A program made the position numbers and the translations under genes. Positions 32,703 to 40,403 of a stretch of 64,000 bases of DNA are shown piece by piece (position 1 is the first letter of the stretch; each line of letters opens with the position of its first letter). Under the pieces are notes generated by a model that saw only the letters and a list, made by a program, of their open reading frames with translations, was not told the DNA's origin and made no database searches. Location: contig NZ_CP117710.1 in assembly GCF_028622875.1 (NCBI RefSeq), forward strand, positions 124,001 through 188,000. Direction: 5' to 3'. Origin of the DNA: Streptomyces sp. MMBL 11-1. Its GTDB lineage: Bacteria > Actinomycetota > Actinomycetes > Streptomycetales > Streptomycetaceae.

Positions 32703-33359
32703 ATGAAGGGCCCCGGCCGCTCGGCCGCACCGGTCGGCGAACCCATCCTCGTCAACGTCGCGGCAGCCGACGCGCTCTCCCGGGCAGGACTCGTCGCGCA
32801 GCTGCGCCCGCACCCCGAGGTATGCGTCCTGGACGAGGGAGACAGCACCGAAGCCGCGGTGCTGGTCCTCGTCGCGGACACCGTCGACGAGAACGTACGC
32901 GTCCTGGTACTCCGCACGAGCCGGACCACCACGATGCGCACGCTGCTCGTCGTCACCTCGATCGACGAACAACACCTGGTCAGCGCAGTTGAAAGCGGAG
33001 TCACCGGAATTGTCCGCCGAGCCGACGCCTCCCCCGAGCACCTCATCCAGGCCATCCGCTCCGTCGCCCGACGAGACGGTCATCTGCCCGGCGACCTGCT
33101 CGGACAGCTCCTCACAACCGTCGGCACCGTACAGAAGACCCTGCTGGGCCCTCGCGGGCTGTACTTCGCAGGCCTCAACGACCGCGAGCGGAACGTGCTT
33201 CGCCTGCTGGCCGACGGACACGACACCAGTGACGTCGCGGAGAGCCTGGGCTGCTCCCAGCGCACGGTCAAGAAGATCCTCACCGATCTCATGCATCGGC
33301 TCAACCTGCGCAATCGCACGCAGGCGGTGGCGTACGCGCTGCGCAACGACCTCATCTAA
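32703..33359 (+). CDS. LuxR-family response-regulator-like protein
   Basis: The 218-residue protein has a clear C-terminal LuxR HTH ('LNDRERNVLRLLADGHDTSD', 'VAESLGCSQRTVKKILTDLM') and a receiver-like N-terminal domain ('PILVNVAAADALSRAGLVAQ', 'TLLVVTSIDEQHLVSAVESG') that lacks the acidic pocket expected for phosphorylation, so it is an atypical receiver. ATG 32703 follows GAAGGA; GTG 32688, overlapping the dehydratase stop, is an alternative. Position right after the dehydratase suggests it regulates this locus. Confidence 0.85.
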   Translation: MKGPGRSAAPVGEPILVNVAAADALSRAGLVAQLRPHPEVCVLDEGDSTEAAVLVLVADTVDENVRVLVLRTSRTTTMRTLLVVTSIDEQHLVSAVESGVTGIVRRADASPEHLIQAIRSVARRDGHLPGDLLGQLLTTVGTVQKTLLGPRGLYFAGLNDRERNVLRLLADGHDTSDVAESLGCSQRTVKKILTDLMHRLNLRNRTQAVAYALRNDLI

Positions 33360-33383
33360 CCGGAAGCGAAAGGACCACACCCG

Positions 33384-33473
33384 ATGACCGGCGACTCACC
33401 GCCCCCCACCGCCCTGCATCTGATCGTTGAGCGTCTGGCCGATGGCGCCTCCCAGGAAGGATCCGCCCTGTGA
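33384..33473 (+). CDS. Small 29-residue ORF between regulator and helicase
   Basis: ATG 33384 has AAAGGA upstream and the ORF ends in a GTGA overlap with the helicase gene. The product (begins MTGDSPPPTALHLIVERLAD and ends QEGSAL) could form one amphipathic helix. It is unannotated in any family I know. It may be a short regulatory peptide, a RiPP substrate, or a leader controlling helicase translation. Confidence 0.5.
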   Translation: MTGDSPPPTALHLIVERLADGASQEGSAL

Positions 33474-35869
33474 CGGAGCGTCCGTCCGCCAACGTCGTGA
33501 GCAGCCAAATGGCGGCTCACGCCGGGCCCCCTGCCCCGTCCGCATCGCGGCCGCTGTGGCCCCACCAGCGCGACGCCGTCAACGACGCCGTCGGCGAACT
33601 GAAGGTCGCCGACCGGGCGACCGTGGTGATGGCCTGCGGCACGGGCAAGACCCGTGTTGCTGCTGAGACTGCCCTGCGCCTGGCGGGTGCGCGTAGTGGT
33701 GGCTTCCTCTACACAGCCCCGAACCTCGAGCTGCTCTCGCAGACGCTGGCCGAGTGGCGCACCACCTTCGGCCACGAGCCGTGGGGCCGGATCATCGCCG
33801 TCTGCTCGGACAAGGACCTCGACGGGAAGCAGGCTGCTGAACTTCACGCCGGGCGAGCGGCGGTTACCACCCAGCCCGCCGAGCTCGCCGCCCTGGCACC
33901 GAAGACCGGGCGCTTCACCATCCTCAGCACCTACCACAGCCTCGGCGTCGTCGGTGCTGCGCAGCGTCACCACGAGATGCCCATGATCGACCTGCTGGCA
34001 ATCGCCGACGAAGCCCACCGTACGGCGGGCGCGGTGCACAAGCCCTGGACGGCCTTCCACGACGACACCCGCATCCGCGCAGCCCGGCGTCTCAACCTCA
34101 CCGCGACCCCCCGCATCGTGGCCGGCGGTGACCAGGTGATCAGCATGTCCGACGAGCGGGTCTACGGCCGGACCTGCCACACACTGCCTTTCGGGAGGGC
34201 CATCGAGCTCGGGCTGCTCGCCAACTACCGGGTCGTGGTGCCCGTCATCGCCACGGATCAGCTGCGCGAGGCGGCCCGTGTCCTGCGAGGACGCAGCGAC
34301 TTCTTCCGCATCGGCAAGACCGCCATGTCCCCCGACGCCCTGGCCACGCAGATCGCGGTCCTGCGGGCCGCCCGCACCTACGGCGTCCAGCGCATGATCA
34401 CCTTCCACAACCGAGTGACCCACGCACGCTGGTTCGCCACCACCCTGCCTCTGACGGCAGATCTGCTGCCTCCCGGTGAGAGGCCCGAGCATGTGAAGGC
34501 CGGACACGTCCACGGCGGACAGACGCTGGCCGAGCGCCGGGCCGTCCTGAAGGGCCTGCGCTCGGATGGAGACGAGTTCTGCGTCGTGTGCAACGCCCGC
34601 GTCCTGGGCGAGGGCATCGACCTGGAGGTGGACGGCATCGCATTCATCGATCCCCGGAAGTCGGTGATCGACACAGCTCAGGCCGTCGGGCGTGCGCTGC
34701 GGCTCGGACGCCGGGGAGCGGCGAAAACCGCCACCATCCTTATCCCGGTTCACCTGCGGGAGGGACAGGATCCCGAAACCGCTCTGGAGTCCTCGCAGTT
34801 CGGACCGGTCTGGGAAGTCGTGCGCGCTCTCGCCTCGCACGACGAAGTGCTCGCCGGCAATCTCAAGGACCTGCGCCGCCGCATCGGCATCTACGGCAAC
34901 CTGCGCGACCCTGCCCGGCGCTCCGAATTGCCGGAGTGGCTCGACGTTACCGGCGTGCCCGTGCCCGCAGGGTTCGCCGAAGCCATCACCGTGCACTTGG
35001 TCCGTTCCAGTACAACTCCCTGGGAGGAGTTTCTCGGCGCTTGCTCAGCCTTCTACGCGGAGCACAACCATCTGGACGTTCCCCCTCAGTACACAACTCC
35101 CGGCGGTCTCCCTTTGCACGAGAAGCTTCATCACCAGCGTCAGAGATACCGCAGAGGAGTTCTCGACCCGCGACGCAAAGAGGAACTGGAAAAATTCGGA
35201 ATAGTTTGGGAGGTCCTCGACAGTAAGCGCCAGCGCTTCCGTGACGAGCTCATCAGATTCCGCCGGGAACACGGGCACCTGCGCATCCCGAAGGGTTTCC
35301 GCACCGGCGGTGATAATCCCATGAATCTCGGGAGCGCCGTGGGGACCGTCCGAGCCCGGTATGCAGCCGGGAAACTCTCCACCGAAGAGATCGATTTCTA
35401 TGAATCTCTTGGAATGATCTGGCGGGTCACCGAGGCCGATCGAGCGCAGTTTCTCGAGGACCTGCGCCAGTACAAGGACCAGCACGGCCATCTCGACATC
35501 CCGGTGAAGTGCGTTCTCCCCGGTGCCCCGCCACGCAAGCTCGGCCAGCAGGTATCAATCCTGCGATCGCAGTTCGTGCGCGGTGAGCTGCCTCCGGAAA
35601 TGATGACCGCATTGAAAGAAATCGGATTCATCGAGAACGTCTACGAATTCCGATACCAGAGGTATCTTGACGCCTTAATCCTATTCAAGGAGGAGAACGG
35701 GCACGTAAGGCTTCCCCCCGGATACCGTACACCCCCGCCGGGCGATCTAGCCCTCTATGAATGGTTGCAGAACAGAAAGAGCGATTACACGAAGGGCAAA
35801 CTTCCACCGGAGCGCATACGCGATCTCGTCGACCTGGGCTGCGAGTGGCACAAAGGAGGCATGGCGTGA
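33470..35869 (+). CDS. DEAH-type superfamily 2 helicase with HA repeats
   Basis: The 799-residue protein has an SF2 helicase core: Walker A 'MACGTGKTRVAAETALRLAG', DEAH box 'LLAIADEAHRTAGAVH', motif III region 'RRLNLTATPRIVA', and motif VI 'DTAQAVGRALRLGRRG'. From about residue 510 to the end are tandem helicase-associated (HA) repeats, each with a pattern such as 'FRREHGHLRIPKGFRTGG' or 'YKDQHGHLDIPVKCV'. HA helicases occur on Streptomyces plasmids and chromosome arms. The HA part is less GC-rich than its flanks and carries a TTA codon at 35675-35677. GTG 33470 gives a GTGA overlap, and the stop overlaps the next GTG. Confidence 0.9.
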   Translation: MTERPSANVVSSQMAAHAGPPAPSASRPLWPHQRDAVNDAVGELKVADRATVVMACGTGKTRVAAETALRLAGARSGGFLYTAPNLELLSQTLAEWRTTFGHEPWGRIIAVCSDKDLDGKQAAELHAGRAAVTTQPAELAALAPKTGRFTILSTYHSLGVVGAAQRHHEMPMIDLLAIADEAHRTAGAVHKPWTAFHDDTRIRAARRLNLTATPRIVAGGDQVISMSDERVYGRTCHTLPFGRAIELGLLANYRVVVPVIATDQLREAARVLRGRSDFFRIGKTAMSPDALATQIAVLRAARTYGVQRMITFHNRVTHARWFATTLPLTADLLPPGERPEHVKAGHVHGGQTLAERRAVLKGLRSDGDEFCVVCNARVLGEGIDLEVDGIAFIDPRKSVIDTAQAVGRALRLGRRGAAKTATILIPVHLREGQDPETALESSQFGPVWEVVRALASHDEVLAGNLKDLRRRIGIYGNLRDPARRSELPEWLDVTGVPVPAGFAEAITVHLVRSSTTPWEEFLGACSAFYAEHNHLDVPPQYTTPGGLPLHEKLHHQRQRYRRGVLDPRRKEELEKFGIVWEVLDSKRQRFRDELIRFRREHGHLRIPKGFRTGGDNPMNLGSAVGTVRARYAAGKLSTEEIDFYESLGMIWRVTEADRAQFLEDLRQYKDQHGHLDIPVKCVLPGAPPRKLGQQVSILRSQFVRGELPPEMMTALKEIGFIENVYEFRYQRYLDALILFKEENGHVRLPPGYRTPPPGDLALYEWLQNRKSDYTKGKLPPERIRDLVDLGCEWHKGGMA

Positions 35870-38046
35870 ACCCGAACGGCAGAATTCCAGCGAACCGGGG
35901 GGTGGGGCTGCCCGGGCCGTACTCCGCCACGACCACCGGGCGGAGCGGCGCGCTGTCCGCCGTCACAGGCCCGGGCGCGACGGCCGCGAACACGATCAAC
36001 GATGGGGTGTTCCAGGGGCCCGTCGTACTGGCCGGGACCGTCACCGGAGGAATCCACCACCATGCTGCGCCGCCACTGAAAGTGGCCGCGTGTCAACTCC
36101 CACGGCTCGCACCGTACTTCACCAACCGGTGCACCGAGCTCGCTGCGCTGGAAGCAGCCCGGGCCACCGGCACTCAGATGGTCGTGCTCAGTGGGATCGC
36201 CGGAGTCGGTAAAAGCGCCTTGGCCGCCCAGTGGCTGCACACCCAGCAGGACACCGCCGATGCCCAGTTGCACGCCGACCTCACTCCTCCGCTCGCGGCC
36301 GGCTCCCTTCCCGAGGCGGTGCTGGCCCCATGGCTCCGCGCGCTCGGGGTAGAGCGTGCCTCGGGCCGGGGAGCGGAGCTAGTCGGGCTGTGGCGCTCGC
36401 TGACGGCGCAGCGGGAGGTACACGTCCTCATCGACGGTGCCCGCGACGCCGAGCAGGTCCGCCCGCTCCTCCCCTCAGGCACCCGCTCTTTCGCCTTGGT
36501 CACCAGCCGGCGGCTGCTGTGGGAGCTGTCTGCCGACGGCGCCCTGCTGCTGCCGCTGGGCCCGCTCGCCCCGCGGGACGCCGTCACCCTGCTCTGCGCG
36601 GCCGCCGGCGTCCCCGAGGCGGCCGTCGCCGAGGAGCGCGCGGCGGCGGCCGCAGCCTGGGCAGCGTCCTGCGCTCACCTGCCACTGCCGTTGGTCCTCA
36701 CCGGGGCCCGGTTGCGCTCCCGCCCTGCTCGCCCCTTCGCCCCGCCCCGAGCCGGCGTGGCCTCACCTCAACCTCAGGAGCATGCCCTCGTGGCCATCAC
36801 CACGGCGCTGGACGCCAGTTACGCCGAGCTGGAGGCCGAGGCCCAGCGCCTGTACCGGACGCTGGGTGCCCTGCCCGCCCCCACGGTGGACGCGGACCTG
36901 GCCGCCGCCGTCTGCGAACTGCCCGTGGCCACCGCCGGATGGCTCCTGGAGATCCTGGCCGAGGAACGTCTTCTGGACCCCGGTCCCGGGGATGGCTCTG
37001 CGGCTCGCTATCGGATGAACGCAGCGTTACGGGACCACGCCTGGTCGAAAGCGAAGGCCGAGCCCGATGCGGCCGAACAGCGCGAGGCGGCCCTTCGGCG
37101 GCTGTGCATGTGGACGCTGGATCTCCTGCGGCACGCGCAGAAGCTGCTCACCCCTGCCCAGGCGACCCTGCTCACCCCCCGGCAGCTGCCGGACAGTCCC
37201 TTCACGGACGGGGATATGGCCTTGGCCTGGCTGGACGATCAGGAGGAGAACCTCCTGCCGGTTGTCGCGGCCGCCGCTGCGGAGCGGTGGGACGAGCTCA
37301 CCTACCAGCTGGTCGACGCGTGGTGGCCCTACTTCCTGCTCCGCCACCCCTTCGACCTGTGGCTGCCCGCACACGAGCTCGGGGTGGCCGCAGCCCGGCG
37401 AGCGGGCAACGCGCCGGTCCTGCGGCAGCTGCTCGCCTCCTGGGCCATCGGGATCAGCGCCTCCGGCCACCCCGCCGACGCCATCCCCCTCCACGAGGAA
37501 CTGCTGCACGCGGCGCGGGGGGCGGGCGACGTGCGGGACGAGGGACAGGCACTGCTCGGTCTCGGCGGGTGCCACCTCGACGCCGGCCACCCCGCGCCGG
37601 CCCGACTGCACCTGCGGGAGGCGATCGTCCGGTGGGAGTCCTGCGGGTACACCCGTGGGATCGGTCTGGCGGAGATCACCCTGGGGCAGGTCTGCCTCGC
37701 GGACGAGAACCCGGCTGCCGCCACGGTGCATCTGCTGTCCGCGTACGGGCGGCTGACCGAGATCCAGGAGCACTTCGAGGCAGGGCGGGCGCTGGCCCTG
37801 CTCGGCCACGCCCGGAGCACCGGCGGAAACAGTGCCGAGGGCATCAGCGACCTGGAGCGGGCCCTGGACCTGGTCGCCATGAGTGCCCTCTGGCGGGCGC
37901 GGACGCTGGAGTGGCTGGGTGACGCACACCAGCACCGGGGTGACGAGGCCACCGCCCGCACCTGTTGGCGCTCGGCCGCTGATGCGTTCGCCACGATCCG
38001 CCGGGACGACGCCGTGCGTCTGTGGGCGAAGGCGACCGGCCGGTGA
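35866..38046 (+). CDS. NB-ARC/STAND ATPase with TPR-like C-terminus
   Basis: The 726-residue protein begins with the leader typical of actinobacterial STAND proteins: an Asn-Thr-Ile/Gly-Pro-Val pattern ('NTINDGVFQGPVVLAGTVTG', then Gly-Gly-Ile-His). It has a P-loop 'VVLSGIAGVGKSALAAQWLH' near residue 110, an NB-ARC Walker B-like 'VHVLIDGARDAEQVRPLLPS', 'FALVTSRRLLWEL', and a helical repeat C-terminus ('LASWAIGISASGHPADAIPL', 'ALALLGHARSTGGNSAEGIS'). Such proteins are signalling NTPases, and some act in anti-phage defence. It carries a TTA codon at 37027. GTG 35866 gives a GTGA overlap. Confidence 0.85.
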   Translation: MNPNGRIPANRGVGLPGPYSATTTGRSGALSAVTGPGATAANTINDGVFQGPVVLAGTVTGGIHHHAAPPLKVAACQLPRLAPYFTNRCTELAALEAARATGTQMVVLSGIAGVGKSALAAQWLHTQQDTADAQLHADLTPPLAAGSLPEAVLAPWLRALGVERASGRGAELVGLWRSLTAQREVHVLIDGARDAEQVRPLLPSGTRSFALVTSRRLLWELSADGALLLPLGPLAPRDAVTLLCAAAGVPEAAVAEERAAAAAAWAASCAHLPLPLVLTGARLRSRPARPFAPPRAGVASPQPQEHALVAITTALDASYAELEAEAQRLYRTLGALPAPTVDADLAAAVCELPVATAGWLLEILAEERLLDPGPGDGSAARYRMNAALRDHAWSKAKAEPDAAEQREAALRRLCMWTLDLLRHAQKLLTPAQATLLTPRQLPDSPFTDGDMALAWLDDQEENLLPVVAAAAAERWDELTYQLVDAWWPYFLLRHPFDLWLPAHELGVAAARRAGNAPVLRQLLASWAIGISASGHPADAIPLHEELLHAARGAGDVRDEGQALLGLGGCHLDAGHPAPARLHLREAIVRWESCGYTRGIGLAEITLGQVCLADENPAAATVHLLSAYGRLTEIQEHFEAGRALALLGHARSTGGNSAEGISDLERALDLVAMSALWRARTLEWLGDAHQHRGDEATARTCWRSAADAFATIRRDDAVRLWAKATGR

Positions 38047-40289
38047 CCCCGGCCGCCGGTTCCGGCAGCCACACGGAGACCCGGAACACGGTCACCGGCG
38101 ATGCGACCGTATACGGGGCGGTCATCCAGGCCGGGAGCATCACCGGGGGCATGCATATCCACCCCGGCTCTCCCGCCCTGCCCATTCCTCGGCAGCTCCC
38201 GCCCGTGCCGGCCACGTTCACCGACCGGCAGGAATCCGTGGACGCCCTGGGCGACTGGATCCGGGAGCACTCCGCCTACGTACGGGCCATCGCCGTGCAC
38301 GGCACCGCGGGGATCGGGAAGACCACCCTGGCCGCACGGCTCCTGGACGGCCTGCGCGACCAGTTCCCTGCCGGCCAGCTCTACGCCGACCTCCGAGGCG
38401 CGCGCAGGCCGGGGCACGCCTCCTCACTGACCGATGTGCTCGGATACCTGCTGCGCTCGCTGTACACGGGCAGGCTGCCGTCCGGCCTGGATGAACGGGG
38501 GGCGCTGTGGCGGTCGGTGACGGCCGGGTGCACGCAGCCGCTCGCCGTCCTCCTCGACAACGTCGTGCTCGCCGAGCAGGTCCGGGCCCTGATGCCGGGG
38601 GGCCGGGGCCACCTCGTCGTCGTCACGAGCCGCGAGCCGCTGAGTGATCTGGTGCGCGACGGGGTGCTGCTGCACCAGCTCGCCCCCCTCGCGCCGCCGG
38701 CCGCGCTGCAGTACCTGGCACGTCTGGCCGGCCAGGAGCGTATCGACGTGAACCCGGCGGCAGCCCGCCGGATCACCGAGCTGTCCGCCGGGCTGCCGCT
38801 CGCGCTCGGGCTCGTGGGCGGCGAGCTCGCCGCCCACCCGAACCGGGACCTTGGAGCCATGGCCAACGTCCTGGAACACGCCCACCACCGAACACGCACC
38901 ACTTCACACCCGCCGTCCACGACAGGAATCGCCGTGACCTCTTCGCTCCACCTCGCCTACGCCAGCTTGCCGCCCGCGTCCGCCCGTCTCTACCGGAACC
39001 TGGGCCCGCTGAACTTCACCCCCGACATCGACACGGCACTCACCGCCGCACTCGCCGACCTGACGCCTCAGACCGCCGCGCACCAGCTCCAGACCCTCCA
39101 CGAATCCGGGCTGCTGACGGTGAGGTCCGAGTCCGACCCGGTACGCGGCACCGTCTACACACTCCACGACGAGGCCCGCGCCCACGCCCGCGGCCGCACC
39201 GAGGACGTGGCCACCGACGGCGAGCGCGAGGAGCGGGCCCGACGGGTCCTCGACTATCTGCTACACAACCTCACCGCGGCGGAGCGTGAACTCACCCCCG
39301 AGCACCGTCGCCTCGCGCGCACCTACCTCTACCCCCCGCCCGGGCCCGCCCCGTTCACCGACGCCGCCGGGGCAACAGCCTGGCTCCACGCGTACGCCGA
39401 ACACTTCCTGCCCGCCGTACGGGCTGCGGCCGCCGCCGGACTGCACGCCACAACCTGGCAGCTCACCCACGCCCTGTGGTGCTGGCTGCGCCTGTCCCAC
39501 GACTACGCAGCATGGTCCGAGTCCCACGCCCTGGCCGCCGACGCCGCCCGCGCGGACGGAAACGCCCTGGCCCAGTGCGAGATCCTCGGCACCTGGGGCA
39601 TCGGCCTACGCAACGAGCACCGCTACGACACGGCGATCGAGAAGTTCACCGCCGTCTTGGATCTCGCCCGTGACGGCGGGGACCAGCGTGGCGCGGCGCA
39701 GGCCTTGCACGAGATCGGCGCCACGCACCTGGCCGTCGGCCGCCGTGACCTCGCTGGCCGGTTCCTGTCCGAGGCACGGCAGCTGCGCGAGGGCCTCCTG
39801 AACGCCGCCGAAGACCCCGCTGAGCAGCGGGCTCACCGGCGGTCGGTGGCACTGACCGACATCTGCCTCGGCGAGCTCGCCATCGCTCTGGGGCAAGGCG
39901 AAGTGGCAGTTGCCCGACTCACCGGCGCTCGCGACTCGCTCCTCGACATCCCCGATCCCCTGGACGCGGCCCGCGCTTGCGCGTATCTCGGCCGGGCTCA
40001 CGCCCTCACCCGGGACTACGACGCCGCACAGGACCAGGGCCGCCGAGCTGTGCACGAGTGCACAGGCCTGGGGACGTACCGCTGGACTGCGCGGAGCACC
40101 GAGATGCTCGGCCGCACCGTCCTGGAAGCGGGCCGCCACGCAGAGGCCCGCATCCTGCTCCAGCAGGCCCGCGGCCTCTTCGCGCCCATCAGCCCGGCGG
40201 ATACCGAACGCGTCGACGTTCTCCTCCACCACCTTGACTCCACCCGGCCCCCCGAGCGCTGCCCCCTCCGCGAGAAGCACGAGTCGTGA
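38043..40289 (+). CDS. NB-ARC/STAND ATPase with TPR-like C-terminus
   Basis: The 748-residue paralogue has the same leader ('NTVTGDATVYGAVIQAGSIT', then GGMHIH), a P-loop 'IAVHGTAGIGKTTLAARLLD', an NB-ARC 'QPLAVLLDNVVLAEQVRALM', 'HLVVVTSREPLSDLV', and GxP-like 'LSAGLPLALGLVGGELAAHP'. The C-terminal half is a TPR-like array ('GIGLRNEHRYDTAIEKFTAV', 'ACAYLGRAHALTRDYDAAQD'). It follows its paralogue by a GTGA overlap. It may form a heteromeric complex with it, which is inference. A Ser/Thr kinase-like gene follows after 114 bases. Confidence 0.87.
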   Translation: MTPAAGSGSHTETRNTVTGDATVYGAVIQAGSITGGMHIHPGSPALPIPRQLPPVPATFTDRQESVDALGDWIREHSAYVRAIAVHGTAGIGKTTLAARLLDGLRDQFPAGQLYADLRGARRPGHASSLTDVLGYLLRSLYTGRLPSGLDERGALWRSVTAGCTQPLAVLLDNVVLAEQVRALMPGGRGHLVVVTSREPLSDLVRDGVLLHQLAPLAPPAALQYLARLAGQERIDVNPAAARRITELSAGLPLALGLVGGELAAHPNRDLGAMANVLEHAHHRTRTTSHPPSTTGIAVTSSLHLAYASLPPASARLYRNLGPLNFTPDIDTALTAALADLTPQTAAHQLQTLHESGLLTVRSESDPVRGTVYTLHDEARAHARGRTEDVATDGEREERARRVLDYLLHNLTAAERELTPEHRRLARTYLYPPPGPAPFTDAAGATAWLHAYAEHFLPAVRAAAAAGLHATTWQLTHALWCWLRLSHDYAAWSESHALAADAARADGNALAQCEILGTWGIGLRNEHRYDTAIEKFTAVLDLARDGGDQRGAAQALHEIGATHLAVGRRDLAGRFLSEARQLREGLLNAAEDPAEQRAHRRSVALTDICLGELAIALGQGEVAVARLTGARDSLLDIPDPLDAARACAYLGRAHALTRDYDAAQDQGRRAVHECTGLGTYRWTARSTEMLGRTVLEAGRHAEARILLQQARGLFAPISPADTERVDVLLHHLDSTRPPERCPLREKHES

Positions 40290-40403
40290 CTGCCCCGTGT
40301 CGTCACGCAACCGAACCCCGCTCCCGCATCAGGCCGACACCTTCGATGTCCCGCCCGCGCGGACCAGCGTCCGCCCCTGTCCTGATCTCCGAGAGGAGCT
40401 GCG

